This document shows positions 1 through 5,077 of a stretch of 5,357 nucleotides of DNA, in pieces. This DNA is from Thiotrichaceae bacterium (GTDB lineage Bacteria > Pseudomonadota > Gammaproteobacteria > Thiotrichales > Thiotrichaceae). The stretch is taken from NCBI GenBank assembly GCA_027008665.1, contig JALVEA010000040.1, positions 1-5,357 of the forward strand, written 5' to 3'. Both the position numbers and the translations under genes were made by a program. Positions within the stretch are counted from its first letter, which is position 1; each line of letters opens with the position of its first letter. The notes under the pieces were generated by a model. It ran no database searches and was not told the origin of the DNA. It saw only the letters and a list, made by a program, of their open reading frames with translations.

Positions 1-2
1 CG

Positions 3-836
3 TATAAAAAAGCCAGTAATGTGGTTATCTCAGGGACTAGACGCGGCAAACCTTGGTCTAATTATATTCCCATTAATCGCTTTAAAAATACCGCTATTAT
101 GGACGGTGATACATTACGTTTTATTATTGATGCTCCATTGAAAACAATGGCCGTGAGAATAGAAGGCAGTCATTTAGGAAATTCCTACTATTCGATAAAA
201 AAAGGAACACGTTTAAAAGAGTTGCTTGATTATATTTCTGTTGATCCCAATGAAGCAGATATTGCTAATATTTATTTAAAGCGTAAAAGTGTTGCTTTAC
301 GCCAAAAACAAAATTTAGAAAAAGCAATTTTTAGATTAGAACGAGCGGTCTTAACAACCCCAGCTTCTTCAGATGGTGAAGCACTGATTCGAGCAAAAGA
401 AGCAGAATTGGTATTGAGATTTGTAGAACATGCTAAACAAGTGAAAGTCGATGGTCGAGTTGTTGTCAGCGATAAAGGACATGTTTCGAATATTCGCCTA
501 GAAGCAGATGATATTATTGTGATTCCTAAGAAAAGTGATGTGGTGATTATTAGTGGCGAGGTACAAATACCACAATCTATTGTCTATGCAACTAATGCGA
601 CGGTATATGGATATATACAACGCGCAGGTGGCTTTACACAGAGGGCAGAGAGACAAAAAATTGTTATTGTGAAACCTAATGGACAAGTTTTAATGGGTTC
701 TAATTTAAGGGTGTCCCCTGGTGATGAGATCATGGTTTTTCCTAAGATCGATGAAAAAATCATGCAATTTAATAAAGATATTATGGCAATTATTTTTCAG
801 ATAGCGACATCTGCTAAGGCAGTGGGAATACTTTAG
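3..836 (+). CDS. Outer-membrane polysaccharide export protein (OPX, Wza/KpsD type), 3' part
   Basis: The reading frame is open to the left edge (codons from base 3 are in frame), so the true start lies outside the window; the GTG at 21 is only the first internal start codon and has no Shine-Dalgarno sequence before it. About 277 C-terminal residues are visible. The frame holds a first SLBB-like ligand-binding unit (about bases 141-236, around VRIEGSHLGN), a charged Lys/Arg/Glu-rich stretch (about 270-440), and a clear second SLBB unit (about 537-695, SGEVQIPQSIVY then YIQRAGGF). The 'SPGDEIMVFPKID' ending of the SLBB fold follows. The last 25 residues (about 756-833) form a predicted amphipathic helix ending in AKAVGIL, which in OPX proteins is the segment that crosses the outer membrane as a helical barrel. 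Family knowledge says OPX proteins form the exit channel for capsule or exopolysaccharide with an inner-membrane co-polymerase. Which polymer is exported cannot be told, since the rest of the locus is upstream. Confidence 0.82.
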   Translation, partial: YKKASNVVISGTRRGKPWSNYIPINRFKNTAIMDGDTLRFIIDAPLKTMAVRIEGSHLGNSYYSIKKGTRLKELLDYISVDPNEADIANIYLKRKSVALRQKQNLEKAIFRLERAVLTTPASSDGEALIRAKEAELVLRFVEHAKQVKVDGRVVVSDKGHVSNIRLEADDIIVIPKKSDVVIISGEVQIPQSIVYATNATVYGYIQRAGGFTQRAERQKIVIVKPNGQVLMGSNLRVSPGDEIMVFPKIDEKIMQFNKDIMAIIFQIATSAKAVGIL

Positions 837-875
837 AATACCTCTATTAATTTAAAAAAAAGAAAAGAGAAGTCA

Positions 876-1760
876 ATGGAATATAAAGATTACTATAAAA
901 CATTAGGTGTAGAAAAAACGGCATCTAAAGATGAAATAAAAAAAGCTTATCGTCGTCTTGCACGTAAATATCATCCCGATGTCAGTAAAGCAAGCGATGC
1001 AGAAGCACGCTTTAAGGATGTGAGTGAGGCGTATGAGGTTTTAAAAGACAAAAGAAAACGAGCGCAATATGATCAAATGGGACAAGGAGGTTGGGAGCAA
1101 AGACAACACCGTCAATCTTCTTATGCAGGATCTCATGGTTTTGGTTCAGGTGGATATTCACAACCTAACGCAGGGTTTAGTGATTTTTTTGAATCCTTTT
1201 TTCGCAACGGACAACAATCTCAATCTACAAATTCTTATGGGGCAAGAGGTGCAGGTTCTGCCCCTGCAGCACAAACTGCAACCATTAACCTCACACTTGA
1301 GGATGTTTTTGAAGGTGCAAAGAAAACCATTCGTCTACCTAATGGTAAAAGCCTTGATGTAAAAATTCCTCAGGGGATTGAAGAAGGCAAAAAGATTCGA
1401 CTACGAGGCAAAGCCTCCAATGGGGGGGATTTATTATTAACGGTAAAGCTAAAGGATCATCCTGATTATAAAGTTGAGAATAAAGATGTTTATCTCAATT
1501 TATTATTATCCCCATGGGAAGCGGCTTTGGGTAAAACTATCGCGGTCAAAACACTCTCAGGCAATATTAAATTGAAAATTCCTGCTAGTGCTTATACGGG
1601 ACAAAAAATGCGTTTAAGAGGAAAGGGCTTGCCCGGAAAAGTTGCTGGGGATCAATATGTGGTGATCAATATAGTTACTCCTCCGATTGAGAGCGATGCC
1701 GATAAAAAGATGTATGAGAAGATGCAAAAACATTTTCAATGGAATCCCAGAAAGTCATAA
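876..1760 (+). CDS. cbpA: CbpA-type DnaJ family co-chaperone (J domain plus C-terminal domains)
   Basis: The 294-residue protein starts at ATG 876 after a purine-rich AAGAGAAG Shine-Dalgarno region. Residues 3-70 are a typical J domain (YKDYYKTLGV at the start), with the Hsp70-activating HPD motif at residues 33-35 and the helix IV ending YDQMG. A Gly/Phe/Ser/Gln-rich linker follows (about 71-130, with GFSDFFESFF), then the two beta-rich substrate-binding domains (about 134-285; VFEGAKKTIRLPNG, KIPQGIEEGKKIRLRGKA, SPWEAALGKTIAVKTLSG, KMRLRGKGLPG). No CxxCxGxG zinc-finger repeats are present, which separates it from DnaJ itself and matches CbpA; the length is close to the roughly 306 residues of E. 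coli CbpA. Such proteins deliver clients to DnaK in the cytosol, and E. coli CbpA also binds curved DNA. No cbpM partner gene follows; an HtrA gene follows after 15 bases, so the two are probably one transcript. Confidence 0.9.
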   Translation: MEYKDYYKTLGVEKTASKDEIKKAYRRLARKYHPDVSKASDAEARFKDVSEAYEVLKDKRKRAQYDQMGQGGWEQRQHRQSSYAGSHGFGSGGYSQPNAGFSDFFESFFRNGQQSQSTNSYGARGAGSAPAAQTATINLTLEDVFEGAKKTIRLPNGKSLDVKIPQGIEEGKKIRLRGKASNGGDLLLTVKLKDHPDYKVENKDVYLNLLLSPWEAALGKTIAVKTLSGNIKLKIPASAYTGQKMRLRGKGLPGKVAGDQYVVINIVTPPIESDADKKMYEKMQKHFQWNPRKS

Positions 1761-1775
1761 GGAGAATACAGAACT

Positions 1776-2858
1776 ATGCGCCAGTTTAAAACTACTCCCT
1801 TCTATATTGTTTTAATGTATGTCTTGTTAGCATTATCAGGGGTTACTTTTGCCAGTCTACCAACGGTAGTGAATGGAAGACCTCTCCCTTCATTAGCAGA
1901 TATGCTTGAAAGAGTCACAGATTCTGTTGTCAATATTTCAAGCCAAGGGCGCGGTAGACCAAAACAATACTATTTTGGTAATCAAGGTCGACAAGGTAAA
2001 AATGGTGGTACAGGTTCAGGTATTATTATTGATGCAAAAAAAGGCTATATTGTAACCAATGCACATGTGATAGCAGGTTCAAATAAAATTATTGTGAGGC
2101 TTCATGACGGTCGCCAATTTAATGCACATATTATTGGTAAAGATTTAAAAGCTGATGTTGCGGTTATCCGTATTCCGGCAAAGCAATTAGTCGCAATGCG
2201 TTTTGCCAATAGTGATCGGCTACGCGTGGGTGATTTTGTAGTTGCTATTGGTAATCCCTATGGTCTGGGGCAAACCGCCACCTCAGGCATTGTTAGTGCC
2301 TTGGGTCGCACAGGATTAGGAATTGAAGATTATGAGGACTTTATTCAAACTGATGCCCCCATCAACCCTGGTAATTCAGGTGGTGCTTTAGTTAATCTGC
2401 GGGGTGAACTGATTGGTATTAATACTGCTATTTTAGGGGGGAAAAGTGGTGGAAGCGTGGGTATAGGTTTTGCTATTCCTTCTAATATGGTCAAAAATAT
2501 AAAAAATCAGTTAATTTTGTACGGTAAAGTAAAACGTGGGCAACTTGGTATCGAAATTCAAGATTTACGTCAATCCTTAGTTAAAGCCTTTGGAATGCCT
2601 AATAACCAAGGTGCTTTAATTTCAGCGGTTATTATTGGATCACCCGCCGATGTTGCAGGGGTTGAAGCAGGGGATATTGTTACACGGGTGAATGGCATGG
2701 TGATTAAAAATAGTGCTAACCTAAAAAATCGTATCGGAAACTTGCGTATTGGTTCACGTGTTAATCTAGAATATATTAGAAATGGTAAGCGACTTAATAG
2801 AACAGTAGTGATAGGAGAGATTTCTCCCAATAAATATCTTAAGCAAAATTATCGTTAA
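1776..2858 (+). CDS. Periplasmic HtrA/Deg-family serine protease with one PDZ domain
   Basis: The 360-residue protein starts at ATG 1776; its Shine-Dalgarno TAAGGAG overlaps the stop codon of the preceding gene. Residues 1-26 look like a cleavable signal peptide (basic start, hydrophobic core YIVLMYVLLALSG, VTFA-S cleavage site). The trypsin-like domain (about 40-250) has a complete catalytic triad: His97 in TNAHVIAGS, Asp127 in LKADVAVI, and Ser201 in PGNSGGALVN. A glycine-rich loop (about 57-80) sits just before the protease core. One PDZ domain follows (about 256-348; LGIEIQDL at its start, then SPADVAGVEAGDIVTRVNG), and the protein ends about 12 residues later. DegP and DegQ of E. coli have two PDZ domains and about 450-475 residues; DegS has one and about 355. 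Domain layout is therefore DegS-like, while the apparently cleavable signal suggests a soluble protein. Whether it acts in sigma-E signalling or general turnover of misfolded envelope proteins is not decided by sequence. Confidence 0.88.
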   Translation: MRQFKTTPFYIVLMYVLLALSGVTFASLPTVVNGRPLPSLADMLERVTDSVVNISSQGRGRPKQYYFGNQGRQGKNGGTGSGIIIDAKKGYIVTNAHVIAGSNKIIVRLHDGRQFNAHIIGKDLKADVAVIRIPAKQLVAMRFANSDRLRVGDFVVAIGNPYGLGQTATSGIVSALGRTGLGIEDYEDFIQTDAPINPGNSGGALVNLRGELIGINTAILGGKSGGSVGIGFAIPSNMVKNIKNQLILYGKVKRGQLGIEIQDLRQSLVKAFGMPNNQGALISAVIIGSPADVAGVEAGDIVTRVNGMVIKNSANLKNRIGNLRIGSRVNLEYIRNGKRLNRTVVIGEISPNKYLKQNYR

Positions 2859-3054
2859 GATTATTCCCATTATCAGTTTTTTGACCTAAATTTAAAATAT
2901 TTAAAAAAAACTGAGTGAATTTTACCCGAACGCAAGCTTTTTATAAATAGTTATACTAGTATTAACAATATCAGAGAGAGTTGCTGTTTGTTTGTATTTA
3001 TTTCAGCTTCATCCTTTTGAACTTTAAAAGTTTTTATGTCATACAGAAGTATTG
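2859..3054. other. Gene-free AT-rich stretch between the HtrA gene and the small RNA
   Basis: No convincing coding sequence is seen on either strand. It holds the AT-rich inverted repeat listed separately and a small palindrome TACTAGTA (2954-2961) flanked by GTTA and TTAAC (2950-2966), which could be an operator-like site but is short enough to be chance. A TTGAAC (3017-3022) with CATACA 17 bases on is a weak alternative promoter for the small RNA downstream. No good intrinsic terminator for the HtrA gene is visible, so transcription may run on toward the small RNA. Confidence 0.5.
2873..2914. repeat. AT-rich inverted repeat after the HtrA gene
   Basis: Perfect 10-base arms TCAGTTTTTT (2873-2882) and AAAAAACTGA (2905-2914) surround a 22-base spacer that is itself nearly all A/T. 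It lies 15 bases after the HtrA stop codon. It could slow RNA polymerase or protect the mRNA 3' end, but the stem is mostly A-T pairs and there is no T run after the right arm on the + strand, so it does not qualify as a standard intrinsic terminator. Confidence 0.4.
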
Positions 3055-3060
3055 TATGAT
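3055..3060 (+). promoter_or_regulatory. -10 box for the candidate small RNA
   Basis: TATGAT matches five of six bases of the sigma-70 TATAAT box. A start 6-8 bases downstream (3066-3068) would place the first base of the transcript at the foot of the first stem-loop (CCGCAA, from 3068), which is what is expected of a free-standing small RNA. The -35 region (about 3032-3037, T-rich) is poor, so an activator or an alternative promoter may be needed. Confidence 0.45.
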
Positions 3061-3132
3061 GAGCCCTCCGCAAGCTAAAGAGGGGTAAATTAATAACGCT
3101 TAAGCCCGGCGTTTTACTTCTCTTTTGCGGTC

Positions 3133-3167
3133 ACAGGTTTGGTGTCCCCAATCCAAGCCTGTTTTTT
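3133..3167 (+). terminator. Internal hairpin with T6 run (first terminator-like hairpin of the small RNA)
   Basis: ACAGGTTTGG (3133-3142) pairs with CCAAGCCTGT (3153-3162) with a single G-U pair, followed by T6 (3162-3167). It has the form of an intrinsic terminator. If it works, it would give a short form of the small RNA of about 100 nt, with readthrough ending at the stronger hairpin that starts two bases later. Confidence 0.55.
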
Positions 3168-3208
3168 GGACTCTGTACGGTAGCCCCCTATCGTCCAGAG
3201 TCTTTTTT
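3168..3208 (+). terminator. Strong intrinsic terminator of the small RNA
   Basis: GACTCTG (3169-3175) pairs with CAGAGTC (3196-3202) and ACGGTAG (3177-3183) pairs with CTATCGT (3188-3194), leaving a four-base loop CCCC; T6 follows directly (3203-3208). This is a textbook Rho-independent terminator on the + strand. It also protects the convergent engB gene from + strand transcription. On the - strand no T run follows the stem, so it should not stop engB transcripts efficiently. Confidence 0.8.
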
Positions 3209-3260
3209 ATTGTTAGCTTGTAAATTTATGACGGCAAGCAATTCAGATTAGATTAGGAAC

Positions 3261-3869
3261 TTAGTTTTTCTCTTCACTATAAAGCCAACTATCTAGTTTA
3301 TTCCTTAATTCTTCAACTCCGTCCCCTTTAAAAGCCGAGAACATTTGAATGCTGACAGGATTGCTGTAGTGTGTTAGTTCTTTGCGCGCTTTTAATAAGC
3401 TACTATTGGCTTTACCCCGTTTTAATTTATCTGATTTATTCAATAAAATATGTACTGACAAATTGCGTGACTGCGCCCAAGAAAGCATCACTTTATCGTA
3501 ATCTTGCATCGGACGACGAATATCCATAATTAGCACCAGCCCCCTTAGCGTAAATCGCTTACTAAGATAGGACTCAATAAAAGCTTGCCATATCTTTTTA
3601 ACTTTTTCTGGAACTTTTGCATAACCATATCCTGGTAAATCAACTAAATAGCGCCCCTCTGGAATAGCAAAAAAATTAATAAGTTGCGTTCTTCCCGGTG
3701 TTTTACTCACGCGAGCAAGCGCTTTTTGTTGGCATAAACGATTTAGAGAACTTGATTTCCCTGCATTTGAGCGTCCAGCAAAGGCTACCTCAAATCCAAG
3801 TTCTGGAGGTAAAGTATTTTGCGTGGTTGCACTTTGAATAAAACGTGCTTGCTGATAATAGGCACTCAT
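3261..3869 (-). CDS. engB: Ribosome-assembly GTPase EngB (YihA/YsxC)
   Basis: The 202-residue protein matches the usual EngB size (about 200-210). All GTPase motifs are present: G1/P-loop GRSNAGKSS (residues 32-40), G2 around TPGRTQ (57-62) with Thr61, G3 DLPGYGYA (77-84), G4 NKSD (144-147), and G5 SAFKGDG (178-184). The N-terminal segment ARFIQSATTQNTLPP and the IMDIRRPMQDYD stretch (114-125) are also characteristic of EngB. The family takes part in late assembly of the 50S ribosomal subunit in the cytosol and is usually essential. The ATG at 3869 is preceded by AAGAGA (- strand), with 11 bases between it and the start codon. The gene is monocistronic here: convergent with the HtrA gene and small RNA, and divergent from cytochrome c4. 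Its leader contains the MITE-like element at 3903-4046. No clear terminator follows it on the - strand. Confidence 0.95.
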   Translation of the reverse strand: MSAYYQQARFIQSATTQNTLPPELGFEVAFAGRSNAGKSSSLNRLCQQKALARVSKTPGRTQLINFFAIPEGRYLVDLPGYGYAKVPEKVKKIWQAFIESYLSKRFTLRGLVLIMDIRRPMQDYDKVMLSWAQSRNLSVHILLNKSDKLKRGKANSSLLKARKELTHYSNPVSIQMFSAFKGDGVEELRNKLDSWLYSEEKN

Positions 3870-3875
3870 TGATCA

Positions 3876-3888
3876 TTAAGTCTCTTAA
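3876..3888 (-). promoter_or_regulatory. Small inverted repeat covering the engB ribosome-binding site
   Basis: TTAAG (3876-3880) and CTTAA (3884-3888) form a perfect five-pair stem with a three-base loop. On the - strand the engB Shine-Dalgarno sequence AAGAGA lies inside this hairpin. It is short and AT-rich, so at best it would weakly mask the ribosome-binding site. Confidence 0.3.
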
Positions 3889-3897
3889 GAAAAAAGA

Positions 3898-3902
3898 TTA
3901 GG
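3898..3902. repeat. Left copy of the TTAGG direct repeat
   Basis: Abuts the left end of the MITE-like element exactly. An identical copy abuts the right end at 4047-4051. Five bases is a length made by several bacterial transposase families. Confidence 0.5.
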
Positions 3903-4046
3903 AAAGAGGTGTAAGGAAGTTCTAAACAATATGGGTAGAATCATTACTTGAAACTTCCTTAAAGCAAATGAGACTGTGCAAGTCGATGGACATAATAAAT
4001 CCACCACTTTATGAATTTTAAATTTTCAATTCCTATGCACCTCTTT
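3903..4046. mobile_element. MITE-like element with 9-base terminal inverted repeats and TTAGG target duplication
   Basis: The left end AAAGAGGTG (3903-3911) and right end CACCTCTTT (4038-4046) are perfect inverted repeats, and similarity continues inward (AGGAA at 3914-3918 against TTCCT at 4030-4034, separated from the ends by two and three bases). Immediately outside both ends is the same five-base word TTAGG (3898-3902 and 4047-4051), as expected from a target-site duplication. The 144-base interior has no coding sequence. Inside, AAGGAAGTT (3913-3921) also pairs perfectly with AACTTCCTT (3952-3960). This is the form of a non-autonomous miniature element moved by a transposase encoded elsewhere; the parent insertion sequence is not identifiable from the ends. 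An alternative is a structured engB leader RNA in which the flanking repeat is a coincidence. Confidence 0.55.
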
Positions 4047-4051
4047 TTAGG
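4047..4051. repeat. Right copy of the TTAGG direct repeat
   Basis: Directly follows the right inverted repeat of the MITE-like element and matches the left flank base for base. The pair is the main argument for insertion rather than a simple hairpin. Confidence 0.5.
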
Positions 4052-4115
4052 TATTTACAGCGTTATTAGTTAGCTCTAAATAGTCGTAAAAAAAATAGTT
4101 TTTAGAAATACCCTA

Positions 4116-4124
4116 TGGTATAAA
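4116..4124 (+). promoter_or_regulatory. Extended -10 promoter candidate for cytochrome c4
   Basis: TGG followed by TATAAA (4119-4124) fits the extended -10 pattern TGnTATAAT with one mismatch, which can work with a weak -35 such as the TAGTTT at 4096-4101 (17-base spacing). It would start transcription near 4131 and give a leader of about 110 bases. The promoter lies outside the MITE-like element, so an insertion there would not have removed it. Confidence 0.45.
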
Positions 4125-4140
4125 TTACTCTATATTAGGG

Positions 4141-4191
4141 ATGGCTGATTTTCTCGTTAAAAAGGCTATGCGTCAAGGCTTTGCCAAGTAA
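4141..4191 (+). other. Possible 16-codon leader reading frame before cytochrome c4
   Basis: ATG at 4141 opens a short frame encoding MADFLVKKAMRQGFAK and ending at TAA 4189-4191, with AGTTTTTT directly after it. It lies between the proposed promoter and the cytochrome c4 gene. There is no properly spaced Shine-Dalgarno sequence (AGGG touches the ATG), and a frame this short arises easily by chance, so it is recorded as a possibility only. Confidence 0.15.
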
Positions 4192-4239
4192 AGTTTTTTG
4201 ATTATAAATACTATTTTTGATTTTTAGGAGCATTTTAGA

Positions 4240-4854
4240 ATGAAAAAAGCACTCATTATTGCACTTGCAAGTCTTACTGTAACAGCATCGGCATCCGTTT
4301 TTGCTGCTGGAGACGCGGCAAAAGGAAAAGCATTAACTGCCACTTGTGCAGCCTGTCATGGAATGGATGGAAACAGCGTAAATCCTATATGGCCTAAGCT
4401 AGCAGGACAAGGCGAAGAATATATCATTAAACAACTTACCGATTTTAGATCAGGCGCTCGTGTTGACGCGGCCATGACACCGATGGCTAAAGGGATTGCA
4501 TCCGATGATGATATTCCTCATATCGCAGCTTATTTTGCCAGTCAAAAACAAAAACCAGGTGTTGCAGATGAAAAGCAAGTAGAACTAGGTCGTGCGCTTT
4601 TCAAAGGTGGTAAAATGTCCTCTGGTGTTACCGCATGTGCCGCTTGTCATGGCGTAACAGGTGAAGGAAATACGAAAGCTAAATTTCCTAGAATCTCAGG
4701 GCAACATAGTAAATATTTAGTTAATCAACTCAAAGCATTTAAATCTGAAGCACGTGCTAATGACCCTGGGAAAATGATGCAAAATATAGCGGCTAATATG
4801 ACCGATAAAGATATGAATGCTGTGGCTGAGTATATTTCAGGTTTACACGATTAA
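4240..4854 (+). CDS. cc4: Di-haem cytochrome c4
   Basis: The 204-residue protein starts at ATG 4240 with AGGAG at 4226-4230, nine bases upstream. Residues 1-23 are a Sec signal peptide (MKK, hydrophobic core, SVFAA then GDAAKGK). Two similar cytochrome c domains follow: CAACH at residues 36-40 and CAACH at 133-137. The probable axial methionine is Met79 or Met82 in the first domain and Met179 or Met180 in the second (DPGKMMQNIA). The repeated IAAYFASQK / VAEYISGLHD helices close each domain. Size and duplicated architecture match cytochrome c4, a periplasmic electron carrier that in characterised bacteria passes electrons from the bc1 complex to terminal oxidases. Haem attachment would need the Ccm system, not seen here. 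It is divergent from engB, a neighbour relationship known in other gammaproteobacteria, and ends before a strong terminator, so it is probably transcribed alone. Confidence 0.93.
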   Translation: MKKALIIALASLTVTASASVFAAGDAAKGKALTATCAACHGMDGNSVNPIWPKLAGQGEEYIIKQLTDFRSGARVDAAMTPMAKGIASDDDIPHIAAYFASQKQKPGVADEKQVELGRALFKGGKMSSGVTACAACHGVTGEGNTKAKFPRISGQHSKYLVNQLKAFKSEARANDPGKMMQNIAANMTDKDMNAVAEYISGLHD

Positions 4855-4875
4855 TTGTTTAAGAAACTTAACTAA

Positions 4876-4907
4876 AGAGACTGTTCCAGAGTATTTGCAC
4901 AGTCTCT
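4876..4907 (+). other. Hairpin in the cytochrome c4 3' untranslated region
   Basis: AGAGACTG (4876-4883) pairs perfectly with CAGTCTCT (4900-4907) around a 16-base loop. There is no T run directly after it, but the true terminator begins at the next base. The two in series may protect the mRNA 3' end. Confidence 0.5.
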
Positions 4908-4941
4908 AAAGGGCGATTTTTTATTAAATTGCCCTTTTTTT
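4908..4941 (+). terminator. Intrinsic terminator of cytochrome c4
   Basis: AAAGGGCGATTT (4908-4919) pairs with AAATTGCCCTTT (4926-4937) through 12 pairs including one G-U, with a six-base loop, and the T run continues through 4941 (seven T in all). This is a strong Rho-independent terminator on the + strand and separates cytochrome c4 from the lipoprotein gene. Confidence 0.85.
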
Positions 4942-4972
4942 GTTCTTGTTTCTGTATTTATTTGGAGTAGGA

Positions 4973-5001
4973 TTGCTAAGTCGTAATAATATAAGCATGA
5001 T
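4973..5001 (+). promoter_or_regulatory. Weak promoter candidate for the lipoprotein gene
   Basis: TTGCTA (4973-4978) and CATGAT (4996-5001) are 17 bases apart and each matches four of six consensus bases. Other boxes in this AT-rich stretch (TTGGAG 4962-4967 with TAATAA 4984-4989; TATGAT 5034-5039 without a partner) are about as good, so the exact start is not settled. Some promoter is expected here because a terminator precedes. Confidence 0.25.
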
Positions 5002-5077
5002 TTTTTGCATCCAACCTAGTAACTTTAAGGTATTATGATAGTCTTCGACTGAGTAATTAACAGAGAAATTCTCACAA

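Larger units (their letters stand above)
3061..3208 (+). ncRNA. Candidate small RNA with three stem-loops and C-rich apical loops
   Basis: Three hairpins stand in a row with almost no spacer. Stem-loop 1 (3068-3130): CCGCAA pairs with TTGCGG; after a four-base bulge, 12 continuous pairs join 3078-3089 to 3113-3124 (two are G-U); then ACGC (3096-3099) pairs with GCGT (3109-3112) around loop TTAAGCCCG. Stem-loop 2 (3133-3162): 10 pairs with one G-U, loop TGTCCCCAAT. Stem-loop 3 (3169-3202): 7 plus 7 pairs with one T-C mismatch and one G-U, loop CCCC. Stem-loops 2 and 3 are each followed by six T, and a TATGAT box lies just before. No open reading frame fits and the next gene (engB) is on the opposite strand, so this is not a leader. 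It lacks the conserved core of 4.5S RNA and does not resemble 6S, tmRNA or RNase P RNA. The C-rich loops suggest pairing with G-rich ribosome-binding sites; this is inference. Family not recognised. Confidence 0.6.

Noticed and set aside
21..23. GTG as the start of the polysaccharide export gene
   Set aside because: The frame is open upstream to base 3, no Shine-Dalgarno sequence precedes it, and the visible part lacks the signal peptide and N-terminal domain expected of the family.
498..686. 62-codon open frame on the - strand
   Set aside because: Lies wholly inside the polysaccharide export gene, with Cys/Ile/His-rich composition unlike a real protein and no ribosome-binding site.
1069..1362. 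97-codon open frame on the + strand
   Set aside because: Out-of-frame shadow of the cbpA linker and C-terminal domain; the cbpA frame is clearly the conserved one.
2570..2830. 86-codon open frame on the - strand
   Set aside because: Antisense shadow of the HtrA PDZ domain with no recognisable features.
3061..3208. Possibility that the structured region is 4.5S or 6S RNA
   Set aside because: The conserved 4.5S core (GGTCAGG / GGAAGCAGCC type) is absent, and the region is three separate hairpins rather than the long single bulged stem of 6S.
3970..3981. 12-base word GAGACTGTGCAA whose reverse complement occurs at 4895-4906 in the cytochrome c4 3' hairpin
   Set aside because: In a window of this size about one 12-base inverted match is expected by chance, and the surrounding bases do not match.
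4195..4220. Possible FNR/ANR-type site (TTGAT) before cytochrome c4
   Set aside because: Only a half-site is present; the partner ATCAA at the right spacing is missing.
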